In this document: in pieces, positions 34,891 through 46,923 of the stretch
Layout: each line of letters starts with the position of its first letter
Position numbering within the stretch: the first letter of the stretch is position 1
NCBI GenBank assembly: GCA_019137255.1
Contig: WPDH01000040.1
Span: 1-64,000 of the forward strand
DNA from: Corinectria fuckeliana
Taxonomy: Eukaryota; Ascomycota; Sordariomycetes; Hypocreales; Nectriaceae
DNA: 64,000 bases
Direction of reading: 5' to 3'
Program-made: the position numbers and the translations under genes
Notes under the pieces: generated by a model
What the model was told of the DNA's origin: nothing
Seen by the model: only the letters and a program-made list of their open reading frames with translations
The model's database searches: none

Positions 34891-36783
34891 TCACGCAGAC
34901 AGCCTGCCGCTCGTCTTCCAGTATACGTTGTAGTTGACTCCATGCGAATCGTAAAACGGCACCAGGCTCACAGTCTCTCCGCCAGCAGTTCCTTCAAACT
35001 GAAGGCCCTTTACCTGCTTCACCGTACCAAGCTCTAGTGCCGGTGTCGCATCCAGTGTCTCGTCGCCATACTCTCCTGCCAGTATCACCGGACCATAAGC
35101 CAACGCCGCGACGTCGTCGTCGTCGTTTGCCACAATCGTGTGCAACTTCTTTGGCAGCGTTACTGTCACCGTGTCCCCAGACCGCCACGACCGCGTCACG
35201 GAAGCATAGGCTCCTGGCGTGACGTCGACGTTATTCACTGCTTTCCCGTTGACCTCGATCGTGGCTCCTGGCGACCAAGCGGGGATCCGCACTCGCAGCG
35301 TCCATCTCGCCGCGCTTCCGCCTGTAATCTTAAGCGTCGTGGTGTCGCCGACGGGATACTCCGTCGTCTGCGTGACGGTGATGTCCCGCTGCTTCCATGT
35401 CAACACGGAGGGCGTAAACAGATTGACGTAAAGCGACGAGCTGTCGTAGAAGTAGATCGAGTCCGCCAGCTTCGTGTTTGTCTCCAGCGCCGTCCCTTGG
35501 CAGCACCAGAACGAGTCGTAGTCGGTACTCCAGGTGCCGCCTCCCCAAGCCGGGCCTACCCCCCTTCGGCCGCCCGGGTTCAGGGGCGTGAAGTAGGTGA
35601 CATGACCGTGGTCACTCTCGGGGTTCTGCTGTCCGAGGAGGTGGTTGAGTAATGCCCTCTCATAAAAGTCAAAGTAGCTCGCCTCGCTCGGGTTCGTGAG
35701 CCACAGTTCGCGAGTCAGCTTGAGCATATTATACGTGTTGCACGCCTCGCACGTGTTCTCTTCCAGGTGTGCTGCAATGGCGTTGGGAAGGCGGAAATGC
35801 TCATCCTGGCTGTTGCCGCCGATGGCGTATGAGTGCGCGTTGACTGTGATGTTCCACGCGTTGCGAGCAATGTCCTTGTACCGGCTTGTCCCGGTGGCTT
35901 TGAACTCTCGAGCTGCGCCGATCCACTTCGGCACCTGCGTGTTTGCGTGCAGTCCATTGAGGCTGTCGGTGTTGGACGCCAGGGGATCGAAGACGGTGGC
36001 ATGGTCGAACCGTTGGGCTACCGTCAGCCAGCGTTCGTCGCCGGTCTGGTGGAAGATGTCGGCCAAGACTTCGTTCATGCCTCCGAACTCGGTGCTCATC
36101 ATGTCCTGCATCTGAGCGTATGTGAGCTCACCAGTGCGCAGGTCAACCCAAGCGGCCAGCGACAAGAGAACATCGCGAGCGGTGGTGTCGCCGATGTGGC
36201 GCCAGACGTCGAGAAGACCAGCCAGAGTCTTGTGTATGGCGTAATACGGGACATTTCCGTTGCTCAAAGTGCGGTTCTCGAGGACGTCAAACTCGGACTC
36301 GGGAAACCCGGAGAGATATCCTTTGTTGAAGCCAGCAGCCTCATTATTGGCTTGGCACTTGGCGAGCTCCTCAACAAAGTAGGCCGCTCTGTCACGGCAC
36401 TCGGAATCTTTCAACACAGCGTAGCAATATGACCAAGCGTTGAGGACGTGTCCTTGGAAGTGAGTTCGGAAAGGAAAGTCCGGAGCGTCCCATCCACCGT
36501 TTGGCTCGGCATCTTCAGTCGACAAGCCGTGTGTTGCCCTGAAGTTGTAGAGCAGGCGGTCCACATCAACCCACTTGATGTAAGCCAGGGTTCGGTCTTG
36601 GTTCTCCTGCCAGCGACTGCTGCTGAGGGAGACTTGGCTCATGTCGAAGGCATAGGCTGAGACTCCGACGTCTTCGCTGACGGCTTCGGCGGAGACTGAG
36701 AGAGGTGCGACGGCTAAAGCAGCGAAAGCTAGCAAGGATGTCAAGTCCTGCCAGCCTTGATGCTGAGCGAGATTGGGAAACAT
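34891..36783 (-). CDS. Secreted GH127-type glycoside hydrolase (630 aa)
   Basis: Single exon matching the beta-L-arabinofuranosidase family GH127 (PF07944, formerly DUF1680). Start 36783 gives a signal peptide (DLTSLLAFAALAVAPLSVSA, cleaved near 32), so the enzyme is secreted; a further upstream ATG (36861) would bury it. Family landmarks: GHVLNAWSY, NVPYYAIHKTLAGLLDVW, FGGMNEVLAD holding the expected acid/base Glu, CEACNTYNMLKL (E-A-C at about 346-348) and DSFWCCQGT with the CC pair at about 427-428. In characterised bacterial members these Cys/Glu residues bind Zn and one Cys is the nucleophile. A beta-sandwich C-terminus follows. Expected to release beta-L-arabinofuranose from plant glycoconjugates; specificity inferred. 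Confidence 0.92.
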   Translation of the reverse strand: MFPNLAQHQGWQDLTSLLAFAALAVAPLSVSAEAVSEDVGVSAYAFDMSQVSLSSSRWQENQDRTLAYIKWVDVDRLLYNFRATHGLSTEDAEPNGGWDAPDFPFRTHFQGHVLNAWSYCYAVLKDSECRDRAAYFVEELAKCQANNEAAGFNKGYLSGFPESEFDVLENRTLSNGNVPYYAIHKTLAGLLDVWRHIGDTTARDVLLSLAAWVDLRTGELTYAQMQDMMSTEFGGMNEVLADIFHQTGDERWLTVAQRFDHATVFDPLASNTDSLNGLHANTQVPKWIGAAREFKATGTSRYKDIARNAWNITVNAHSYAIGGNSQDEHFRLPNAIAAHLEENTCEACNTYNMLKLTRELWLTNPSEASYFDFYERALLNHLLGQQNPESDHGHVTYFTPLNPGGRRGVGPAWGGGTWSTDYDSFWCCQGTALETNTKLADSIYFYDSSSLYVNLFTPSVLTWKQRDITVTQTTEYPVGDTTTLKITGGSAARWTLRVRIPAWSPGATIEVNGKAVNNVDVTPGAYASVTRSWRSGDTVTVTLPKKLHTIVANDDDDVAALAYGPVILAGEYGDETLDATPALELGTVKQVKGLQFEGTAGGETVSLVPFYDSHGVNYNVYWKTSGRLSA

Positions 36784-38351
36784 GATATCTCTCGCTGAGG
36801 ATTGAACTGACGATGTACAGATTGTGTCGTGTCCAACAGTTGGCATATGTCGTTGGGCCAAAGTCAGTGTGCCTACCTTCAGCTAGCAAGAGCCGTATAG
36901 ATGGACTCGGGCAGCGGAGCCATACTTATAATGAAACCCCGCGAAGCCATCCTCCGTATCCCCACGGGGAAAGCGAGACCCTCCGGCCCTAGTATACTAA
37001 CGTCTCATGGCACCCGCAGATCCACAGCGTCCCATTGAACTGACTGGCGCGCATGTTCAGAAAGAGTAGGTATAAAGGTCACATCGAAAGCTGTACGAAG
37101 AGTGTGGGGATGGCGTGAGGGCAGTACGGCCCCGCAAGACCGAGGAGAAGGCGGGCGGAAAGTCGATTGGTGCGGCAAGCGGGTGATGTTGCAGTCTGGA
37201 CTTTTGCCGGCCGGGGAACGATCTGAATGGGCGAGCCTTCGAGAGGTACCGAAGGTTCCATTAGGTAGTGTTGGACGGAATACGTTTTTGTTCAATCAGA
37301 AAGCAAAATACTCGTGGTGATCGTCAATCCCAACTCTACTTGGGCTGTTCGAGATGGGTCACGGAGCGTGAATGGCATGTTGGTGTGGATTTTCCCAGGA
37401 TCCGCCGCACCAATACACACATGATGTGCGTCCGCAGGTCCATGAATCTGAGTGAATGTGACCTATATCAAGTTGTTTCGGGGTATATCTACTGCTGAAT
37501 TGCCACCGAGCTTACTATCCCTCGGATCATTGCGTGAGTTGTTTTATTCATGGAGGTGACCAACACCCGGTCAGGCATCCCATTTTCACGGAAAAATCCT
37601 GTTTCTACTATTTATCGTTGATTGGAAGCCAACTTCAATAGACTTTTCGTCCTGTCGGTCAATTTTACGTCTTCATCAGGTCTTCTCTGATTTAGTCGCC
37701 ACGAACTAGCACGCTGCATGCTGTTTGTTCAAGGATTATTCGCTGGGATCAGACCACAGTTCAGAAGAGCTGGTGTCCATTCTACACTACTTCACTGTTT
37801 TTTATTTAGAAGACGTTCAGTCAATCATCAAATACACCAGATGTTGTCGACTCAGGAAACGCGACGAACATCCCCTCCTTAGGTGCATGGCTCATGATAC
37901 ATTTTTCGACGGGACAAAGGCTTGAAATGGAGGCTTGGCTTTGGCACGAGCGATTTGCAGGAGGTGTCCAGAAGACATTGTTGCGATATGACTGATTAAT
38001 TGTCTGATTGTCCAATTAATGTATGATTCAAGCCGAGGCACCACCACTCTCACCTACTAGTCTGGCGACTAGAACTAACTCGTCACACCTCATGAGACTC
38101 CGCTTTACGAACCAAATCGGGGCCAAGACCGAGCCCGAAATCGGGGCCAGCCACTCGCCTGACTCGTCTACATCGCCCGACTCATCTATCCCGGTCATCA
38201 TCTGGCAACTGCTCACAAGCATCTTGAATCGCAACGTCCCTGCAACGTTGCCGCTCGGCTTCCATCACATCACATCGATGTCCTGCTTCCCGGAACGGCC
38301 CTCTCAACAGGATACCCCAGCACACCTCAGAGACTGAAGACATCCCGTCCG
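36784..38351. promoter_or_regulatory. Divergent upstream region
   Basis: About 1.5 kb between two divergent genes (GH127 minus, C2H2 factor plus). A TTATAA-like box lies near 36927-36932, about 145 bp upstream of the GH127 start. No gene seen. Confidence 0.4.
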
Positions 38352-40245
38352 ATGTCGGGCGTGTTTCCTTGGCAAGCAAAGACTTCGCCGTCGCCAATCG
38401 CACAAGGCGGGCAGCAGGGCGCAGAAGCCCACGACGCACCAGCAGGAGGCTCGGAACAGGACCAGGGTGGTGAGTTGGCCCCAGTCTCACTCTATCTTGC
38501 AAGTGGCCGGTTCTAACGAGTGGTACCCAGTCGCAAACTACTCGGAACTGGGTTTCACCCAGCTGGAACTCGCTCTTGGTTCAGACTACTCGGATGCACA
38601 ACTCTACGGTCCCCCTCTTGGGCTGTATCCCACAGGCCTGCAAGATGGCTGGGCATCTCCCAGTGGATACTGTTCGCCTGTTGAACAGACCTCAGCATTC
38701 TCAAACATGGAGAATATGTATAGCGGATCCACACTGCCCGGTAGTTACGCAGACCTGAGTCCAGACAGCGCTCGGCAGCTAGGACTATCTGATGAACTAC
38801 CTACCGATGTCCACAGCAGCATGTGGCTCAAGGACCTGCCATCCAACTTTGGGCTAGATACTCATGGCCAGCTGCTGCAAGCTCAGCAAACCCGGCAGCC
38901 TGGGTTCCAATCCCCTAGCTACAGCCTGCCGATCATGAACAGTCCTCAACCAAGTCTTCCACGGCGGAGAAGCCGCTATCTTCGATCTCCAGGGCGAGGG
39001 TCCCGGCCCATTGCGATCCCACTTTCCGCCACAGCGACCTCTTTGAACCCGATGCAAAGATGGCAGGACTCTCCTCCAGAGACCGAAGCAGCGTCTCTGA
39101 GCGCCATAGCCGGCGCCTTGAAGCACGCGCTGCCTCGGTCCAAGTCGGGCGAGAGCCTGCGAAGGAGTAATCGAGACTCCCGAGCAGCCTCGACGGCGAG
39201 TTTCAACAGCGAGAATACGAGCCGTTCCTCCAGGTCGGCAGCTTCAGCTCGCTCCTCCACATCCAAGGACCTTGTCCCCCGCGCACTAACGGCTCGGAGC
39301 GGTGTTTCGAAGGCAAAACGAGGCAAAGCACCCGCCAAGCCACGGCGAGCCTTTCAATGCACCTTCTGCTGTGACTCGTTCAAGAGCAAATACGACTGGT
39401 CGCGCCATGAAAAGTCTCTCCATCTCAGTCTCGAGGGATGGGTATGCACACCTCATGGTGGGGCCGTCGAGTCGGGCACAGGGAGAAGTCATTGTGCGTA
39501 TTGCAACGTGCTTGATCCCAGCGACGAACACCTCGAAACCCACAACTACAGCCTCTGCCAAACGGGTGCTCAACCACATGTATTCAACCGCAAAGACCAC
39601 CTCGTTCAGCACCTCAGGCTCGCTCACCAACTGGAAACATTGCCCATCATCGACGACTGGAAGGTCGAGGCACCGCCGATGGTGTCTCGCTGTGGCATCT
39701 GCAACACTATGATGGACACTTGGCAAGACCGCGTCGATCACCTTGCGCAGCATTTCCGGGAAGGCAAGACGATGGATGATTGGCGAGGAGACCACTGCTT
39801 CGAGCCATCCATCGCGGCTCGGGTCACAAACGCGCTGCCTCCTTATCTCATCGGGCCCGAGTCGAGGAGCCTTATACCCTTCTCCGCTACGGATTCAGGC
39901 ACAAAAGACCATCTTTTGCAGATCCGGAAATCCCACGACGAATGGATGGCCGGCCAGGAAGAGTCTGAAGCGGAGGGAGACGCATCGCAGTCCCTCCAGA
40001 ACATCATGGACAACGACCCCACCTCGACGTTCGTCAACGTCTTGACCTTGGGGCTGGGCCGCTTTGCTCGCCAGCAGATGAGACTGGGTATCATTCCCAC
40101 CGACGAGATGTTTCAGAACGAATCTAGGCGCCTGGTTTATCGGACGGAAGACGCTTGGGAGCAAACTATTGCGGACAATAGCGAATGGCTTTCGGCCTTT
40201 AGAACGCAGCATATGGGTGGAAGCACAAATAGCGAATATCGATAA
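38352..40245 (+). CDS. C2H2 zinc-finger protein (619 aa, 2 exons)
   Basis: Proposed exons 38352-38469 and 38504-40245. The first gives MSGVFPWQAK and a Gly/Gln-rich start; the intron would be only 34 nt (GTGAGT...TTGCAAG), very short, with a 37-nt alternative three bases earlier that also keeps frame. Residues up to about 310 are low-complexity, Ser-rich and then Arg/Ser-rich. Zinc-finger-like units follow: FQCTFCCDSF...H...H at about 328-350, a SHCAYCN unit, HVFNRKDHLVQHLRLAH, and SRCGICNTMM...H...H. The C-terminal third is helical. Such proteins are common in Sordariomycetes and are presumed nuclear regulators. The N-terminal exon is the least certain part. Confidence 0.8.
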
Positions 40246-40736
40246 TAATGCGAACGTGACCATTAAATAGTACATTACATTGGTGGTCTTTTTCCCTTGT
40301 CTGTAGTTATCAGAGGCTCTAATTTCAGTTCTCATCATACGCGTGTAAGTTCAATTCAGTCTCGTAACGGTTAAAGAACGACAGCCGTCATGTCAGCTCA
40401 CGGTACCCAATCCACTTCCATCTTTTGCAGAAGTGATAGCGGTGGATAGTTCCGAGGGCTCAGAACCAGCTGTGAATATGGCTTAAGTCATTTCTTAGTT
40501 TTGGCTTTGTATCAAGTGGTCAATATCCACTTTTCCAGTGTCCTGGCTTATGACTCATAATACCTCTTACATACTTCGCCATCGAACAGGATTCATATCC
40601 TTGAGTCGGTTACAACTTACCAGAAGAGAAGGATGAACATGGCCGTCACGTGAAGCAACCTCAATAAAACTCTCACGCCTTTCTATCCTCGTTGCCTCCT
40701 CGTCCGTCAGTAACACCGCCGTCGAGACGCTTAATT
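40246..40736. promoter_or_regulatory. Intergenic region upstream of the M20D gene
   Basis: No gene; presumed promoter of the following gene. Confidence 0.45.
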
Positions 40737-42089
40737 ATGGACAACTACTCTACAGCAACCAGCAACGCCCTAGGCGACCTGCTCGCTGCCGCACCTGTAG
40801 ACATGGTTAAATACGAGGCACTTTACAAACACTTCCACGAGTATCCCGAACTCTCCAATCTTGAAGCCCAAACTGCCAGAACGGTTGCAGACCAGCTATC
40901 GCAGCTCCAAGCTTTCGATATCACCACCGGAATCGGCGGCCACGGGGTTGTCGGCGTACTCAAGAACGGCCCGGGCAACACCATTCTCCTGCGGGCTGAT
41001 ATAGATGCGCTTCCAATCTTAGAGGCAACCGGGCTCCCGTATGCTAGCACCGTCACTATGCTCGACGTCGAAGGCGTCATGCGGCCTGTCATGCACGCCT
41101 GCGGCCATGATATGCACATGGCTTGTCTCCTTGCTGCGGCCGAAATGCTGGTTAAGCTGAAGCAGGAGTGGAGCGGTACGTTGATTGTGTTGTTCCAGCC
41201 CGCAGAGGAACGTGGGACTGGGGCAAAGGCGATGGTGGACGATGGCTTGTATGATAGGCACAAGATCCCTGTACCGGACTTTGTGCTCGGCCAGCATGTT
41301 ATGGCGATGCGGGCGGGGAGCGTAGCGTCAAAGACGGGAACGATCATGGCGGGCGCGGATAGTATGAAGATTACATTGTCTGGGCTTGGTGGCCACGGGT
41401 CTCAGGTAAGTTGAGCGTCAAATCTCACATTTTGCCTCCGGTTTCAGAGAGCCAACTGACGTTCACAGCCGCACCGGACGATTGATCCTGCTGTCATGGC
41501 AGCCCATGTCGTGATACGCCTCCAGTCAATCGTTAGCAGAGAGATCAACCCGAGCGACATCTCCGTCATAACAGTCGGGAGCTTGCAAGCCGGCCAGACG
41601 GAGAACGTCATTGCAGATTCCGCAGAAATCGGCCTCGACATCCGCAGCGTGCGGCCGGAGACGCGTGAGAAGCTCTTGGCCTCGATCCGGCGGGTGGTGG
41701 AAGCCGAGTGTGCAGCAAGCGGTGCGACGGCCGCGCCCGTCTTCAGAATGACTCGGCACTTGCCAGTGACGGTCAACGATGAGTCGATGATGAAGACGCT
41801 AGTGCCGAGCTTCAAGGGGCATTTCAAGGACGACTTTGATGCCAATGTCACGGCAACTACTATTGCCGAGGATTTCTCGGTCCTCGCGTCGTCACAGGGA
41901 AAACCTAGCGTTTTTTGGCATTGGGGCGGAATAGACCAGGGGCTATGGGATCAGAGACTAGACGAGGGGAGGTTGGACGACATCCCTGCGAATCACACAG
42001 CCAGGTTTGCGCTCGTTATACATCCTACGATGCGGACGGGCATCGATGCTCTTTGCATTGCTGCTCTTGCCTTCTTCAAGAAGGAGTAA
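40737..42089 (+). CDS. Peptidase M20D family amidohydrolase (429 aa, 2 exons)
   Basis: Exons 40737-41405 and 41469-42089 with a GTAAGT...CACAG intron of 63 nt. Matches the M20D/amidohydrolase family (IAA-amino acid hydrolase, hippurate hydrolase type): YPELSNLEAQTA, ILLRADIDALPI, the metal motif HACGHDMHMA (Cys and His at about 122 and 124), QPAEERGTGAKAM with the catalytic Glu pair, SGLGGHGSQPHRTIDP in the dimerisation domain, TIAEDFSVLA, and a C-terminal HPTMRTGIDALC. Expected to cleave the amide bond of an N-acyl amino acid; the substrate is unknown. No signal peptide, so probably cytosolic. The intron falls inside the GSQ/PHR loop. Confidence 0.92.
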
Positions 42090-42596
42090 TTCAATGGACC
42101 ATCAGCTGTGCTTGGACTTTGACTCTTACATCGAGACATAACAAACATATTCAGCGGTTTTAGTTAGTTACCTCGTTCTTCTGGACCAAGGCCACATTAT
42201 TGTTGGAGCCTATGGCTGGCCGTGATCCCATACCCCTCGCAGACTACTGTTGGAATTTCGGTCGTAGATATGGCTACGAATTTGCAAATAGCTGTCAGAT
42301 ACATGAGGTAGAGAGGAACTAATCCACACCATTTTTCAGGCGAGTATCAAGAGATAGTATTTATTATATGAACTAGTTAAGTCGCATAAAGTAACTCAAA
42401 GACCTGCGACTTAGGAAGGCTATCATAATTATATTGATTCCAAGACCAGGAACAGAAAGAGCACTAAGATACTACCGCGGACAATTTATTCCAAGCCTAT
42501 AACACGACAGAAAAGTCCAGTATGAGCAATACCTTGAGCCATGTCTGCCCGTTCTCCTCACTCATCAGTGAGACCCAGATTTCGCTACTACTACTA
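42090..42596. other. Gene-free interval
   Basis: 3' flank of the amidohydrolase gene up to the mariner insertion; nothing else recognised. Confidence 0.6.
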
Positions 42597-43983
42597 CAGT
42601 CCCGTGCAAAAGTTCCGACAGTCCCCAGATCCACCCAAATTTCTTCAATTATCACATAATCTTTGATCAGCCTTCACGTATTCAAATAATATCATATTAA
42701 ATTAAAGGTTTAATAATCTTAAACCCTAGCGACTAGAGATAATAATAATATATATTAATACTTAGTATACCATCCCTCTGTGTTAATAACCGCCTACATC
42801 TAGCAGGGTATTAAATTCAGCAGATTTTTAAGCACCTTATTTTTAATCTTATACTAAAGCTCCTTTACGCACTTAATTAAATATTTCTTAGCAGCTAGAT
42901 TCTTTAGAAGCTCTATAAGATCTAGATATCTAGTATAAATCTGTTCTTTTAGGATTACCTATAGATTCTTAATTAGATTAAGATTAGGTAAATAAGAGAG
43001 CTAATTTATAAGTATGATACCCTTATATATAATATACTAATATAGCTACTACTAGACTAAATAACTTTTAAATATAGATCTATTATTATATTAAAATACT
43101 ATTTCTTTCTTAATAATTTCTAGAAGATATTCTTAAAGGCAGGCTAAGATAACCCAGCTAGTAATACTATTATATAGCGCTTAAGAGTTCCTATCTAAGC
43201 AGACTAAATTAATAGCCCTATTAAGAGTAAAAGCACTAAAGAACATCTATGAATATCTTAGTAGCTTCCTATAAGGCTATATATTCTTTTTAGTAAGTCT
43301 TTCACTCTAATTACAGTTAGAAAAGTAATCTAAAGATAGAGTATTTAACTTATATATTTTATAAAAGCCTAGTACCTTCTTTTACTATTACCACAATTAA
43401 TTAAGATCTTATCAGAGAAAATCTAAGTATACTAAAAGCTAGTATATTTATTAATATATATCTATATAAAAATTAGGCACTTTATAGCTATTACTTCACT
43501 AAGAAAAGAGCATCTACTTATAAGGTGATATTAGATACCCTTCTTAATTAACTATTATATTAAAGTTATTTTATAGCAAAAAGTACTACTCTTATAAAGA
43601 AGCTAGCTAGCTATAATAAAAGAGTCTTAATTAATAATTTAAAAGATATAACTTTTATCCTTATTAGTAAGAATAGTTAGCTGCCTAGAGTATAAAAGAC
43701 TTTTTATACTATTTTAGTGCTTATACTAACAGATAATACTAAATATTATATACTTTATAACTCCCTCCTAAGCTATAATTAAATTAAGAGAAACACTAGA
43801 TTTATATATTATTATAATCTTTATCCTCTTATAAGGACTATAATATGTTTTTAGATACACTAGAGGCATAATATTATTAAATTATTACAAGTTGAAGTTA
43901 TTAAGGCTATATAGCTGTGTCAAAGTTACAGTGTAGAAGCAGGGAAATCCAGAAAAATTATCGGAACTTTTGCACGCCCACTG
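42597..43983 (-). mobile_element. RIP-degraded Tc1/mariner transposon, complete ends
   Basis: A 1387-bp AT-rich element. Its ends are inverted repeats sharing CGTGCAAAAGTTCCGA within about 22 bp, both beginning CAGT, and each flanked by TA (42595-42596 and 43984-43985), the Tc1/mariner target. On the minus strand at about 42990-42740 the transposase C-terminus is still readable in one frame with stops: P-N-L-N-L-I-K-N-L-stop in place of P-D-L-N-P-I-E-N-L-W, then KEQIYTRYLDLIELLKNLAA and finally INTEGWYTKY. The changes (TGG to TAG, CCA to CTA) are those of RIP. The element is dead but structurally entire. Confidence 0.9.
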
Positions 43984-44205
43984 TACTACTACTGAAATCT
44001 TCCCCCCTTTTTTTTTTTGTGTGTCTTAAAAAGTATCGGGCCCGCCTCTATTACCCCTTTTTAGGTTAAGGACCGCCTCGAGTTGCCACTATGTGACATT
44101 TTCATCTAGTCATTGCCCCCCACACTCAATCATAGCAACGTGCTGGATTACTTATACCTTGTGTTATTCCGGGGGTCCGTCCTCCTTACGATCTTCATCG
44201 TCCTC

Positions 44206-46923
44206 TTATCTCTTGTAGCCCTCTCCGTGAACATCCTCATCGTTACCTTCATCTTCATTGCTGTACTCACTCTCCTCATCACTTCCCTTTAGACTTGCCC
44301 AGTCCGAGGTGCTTGCGTCAGCACTTTCTAGACTCTCAAATAGCTCTTCTCCATACGTAAGCGCGATCCGCAAAGAGTTGAGGATACTCTCGGATTTCAT
44401 CCGGGTCTTGACTAGTCCCTCTTCATCGGACTTTGGCTTCTTCTCAGTACTTTCTGCTTGCATTTTGACCCCATTGTCGAATTCATGCACCGACATCTCT
44501 TCAGGAGAGTTTATACCTGCATACGGCCCAATGCTCAAAGACTGGCGCTTGCTCTTTTCCTTGCTCGTTTTGGGAGTTTTGGGAGTTGCCCACTCCTTTT
44601 TTGACATGAATATTCTTGGCTTGAGCTGCCGGAAACCGGTCTCGGCCTCGTCGTCAAGGGTGCCAGTGACATACTCCGCAAAAGGTTTCGAATACACAGT
44701 GTGGCCATCCATGTCGTTTTGCATGCCAAGAGAAGATTCGTGTCGGGTATAAGAGGGATCATAGACAACAATGTCGGGGTCGAACCCTGTATCCGCCAGG
44801 CCGGCGGCCAGAGTGGCGGCAAACTCCAAATCATCTACATTTGATGGCTCCGGCTTTACTTCCCGTGTAGTTTCTTGTTCAGGTGGGCTTGTTGACGGCC
44901 CGCGGCTCGGAACTGGAGTCGCATAGACTATGTTGAGAACAGGTCGCCCCCGTTCCGGTGGGAGATGTTCCGACTGGAAGACCGGCACCTCGATGTCCTC
45001 ATGAGCAAACATCTTATGTTCGATCACGACATCCGCATCAGGACCATCTAAAATGCCTTCTCTGTGCCCTTTCTTATGCTCCTCGGTCTCTGAAGGGATG
45101 ACAACGGGAACATACTGGGCCTCGTCATTCAGCCACTTGTCCACTACGGAGCGCTCGGAAAAACAGCTCTCATCAGAAGCAATCCTTCGAGCGATCACAA
45201 ACTCGCGGTAGTGTCTGTCTGCTTCTTCCTGAACGATGTCCCTTGATTGATAGTCGATAAACCGGGAGGAGCCTTCGTAGGTCCTGCTCCTTTGAGCGTA
45301 GACAGGTTCTTTGGAAACCGCCAAAATCGCTGGAGTGTCTGCAGCGAGCCTCGCCGTTCTCAGTTGCTCCTTGAGTGATTCGTTTTCGGCCGTCAGGTCC
45401 GCAATCTTCTGCTTGTCGGCCTTTTGCTGAGTATCGAAATCAAGCTTCGCAGCCTCCGACTTTAGCTGCTCTCTCTGCAGCTCGACAAAGCGGAGCATCT
45501 TGTTGAGAGACTCTGCTTGCGCAAGAAGCTTTCGCAGGCTCCCGAGGTACTCCTTAGCCTTTGGAAGAGGAAGATCTCTCAATACATCGACGAGGGCATT
45601 GGGTTCGGTAGGTAGGTCAATACCTTGGGTTTCGCTAAAGCTGGCCATGAGAATTGCGGGGAATGTCCCGGAAGGTTGCTGGTGGCTTTGGAACCCAGCC
45701 AGCAGGGAAATTTGCTCTAATTGCCTGACAGCGAACTTGTCGGTCATTTGCATCAGCTCGTTTGAGAATTGTGCTGTGCAGGTTGAATCAGCTCAGCTGT
45801 CCCACTAGAGCCCTAAGAAGCGCTCACCTTTATCAATCTGCCTGTTCATGATGTCGATGATCCGCTGCGCAATCGTCTCGTAGATGAAATCGTTTCGATC
45901 CACGGGCTTACACATCTGTCGGTGATTTGCATCGAGACCGATTTGCTCGATCTCGCTGGGAAGATTCAGTAAAGCTGAATGCTTTTCCACGACCTAAGAT
46001 TCATCAGTCCCAGCGATAGCTGAGATTCGCCGACTTTGGAAACATACCGGAGTCTTCATAGAACCCATCGGCTTTAGTTCATAGAAGCTATAGATGTCGA
46101 TCTTGCCGAGCCTGAACCTTAGTAACTGATCCAATTCTAGAAGGTGTCGACTGTTGGTTGATAGGTCCTGGACGATCGCATCGGGTGGACGGCGGAATAT
46201 TGATTTCACGACCGTGTTCAGCACGTTGAGGAAGCTGGCTAGGTCACTGCCTTTGTGGGGGGTCCCGAGGAACAATATACCGCAGACGCAGCTGGCCATA
46301 TCATCATTTCTGGCATTGGAGGCAACATGGAGAAACTTTTGACACCATCAGCCTTGTTCATCTTAGTAAAGACGGCGAAATTTACCTCTTTGAGTACGAT
46401 TCCGCCTAATGAATGAGCGATAAAGATCATCGGTCGGGCTTTTTGCTATGCTGGAGTCAACTTGGCGATTTCCTCGGCCTTTGGGGAGGTCCCCACCTTC
46501 TCAGTCTGTCTTTTGTTGATTAGGTGGCTAAGAAGAGACCTGGCAATATCGGAGATGATGGCGGTGTTGTTATTCAATGGTGAGGTGTTGGTGCTGTATC
46601 CAAATGTCATGATCCTTGACAAAGGAATGTCCTGTGGGAGCGATTTCACCGGCCAGTAATGGCCAGTCTTAGAATTCGTCCATGTTTTCTTCGGGTGGCC
46701 TGATAGGCCATGAATCGTGATGATACTATGTATTGAGGGTAAGCAGCCATTTGCAAGGGAAGACGATGACATACTCAACCAAAGCCTTCTCATCATTGCC
46801 GTTTTTGGGATGTAGCACTGTTATGCCAAGCGGGGTTTCATCCGGCAGATCCAGCGGAGATTCCTTGCCCACCGATGCCTCCGACGCAATCGAGAACGAC
46901 TTTAACACGGGCCGGAACTTCAT
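44206..46923 (-). CDS. SERAC1/PGAP1-like alpha/beta hydrolase fused to coiled-coil acidic tail (819 aa, 6 exons)
   Basis: Exons (minus): 46923-46775, 46725-46497, 46445-46386, 46335-46048, 45993-45828 and 45773-44206; frame is kept across every junction. Residues 35-300 form the alpha/beta hydrolase seen at the N-terminus of many fungal NLR-like proteins: GITVLHPKNG, IITIHGLSGHPKKTW, IMTFGYSTN, nucleophile elbow IAHSLGGIVLKE (Ser about 138), GILFLGTPHKGSDLASFLN. Instead of an NTPase, what follows is a coiled coil (about 370-440, with LTAENESLKEQLRTARL) and a long disordered acidic C-terminus. The second intron (51 nt, GTGGGG...CATAG) is in frame; without it a TAG at about 46446 would stop translation. 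Function unknown. Confidence 0.8.

Noticed and set aside
34891..36861. Longer start of the GH127 gene at 36861
   Set aside because: It would place 26 polar residues before the signal peptide; the ATG at 36783 gives a normal secretory start.
44000..44025. T-rich run followed by GTGTGTC near the mariner right end
   Set aside because: A simple homopolymer run outside the element; no sign that it belongs to the transposon or a gene.
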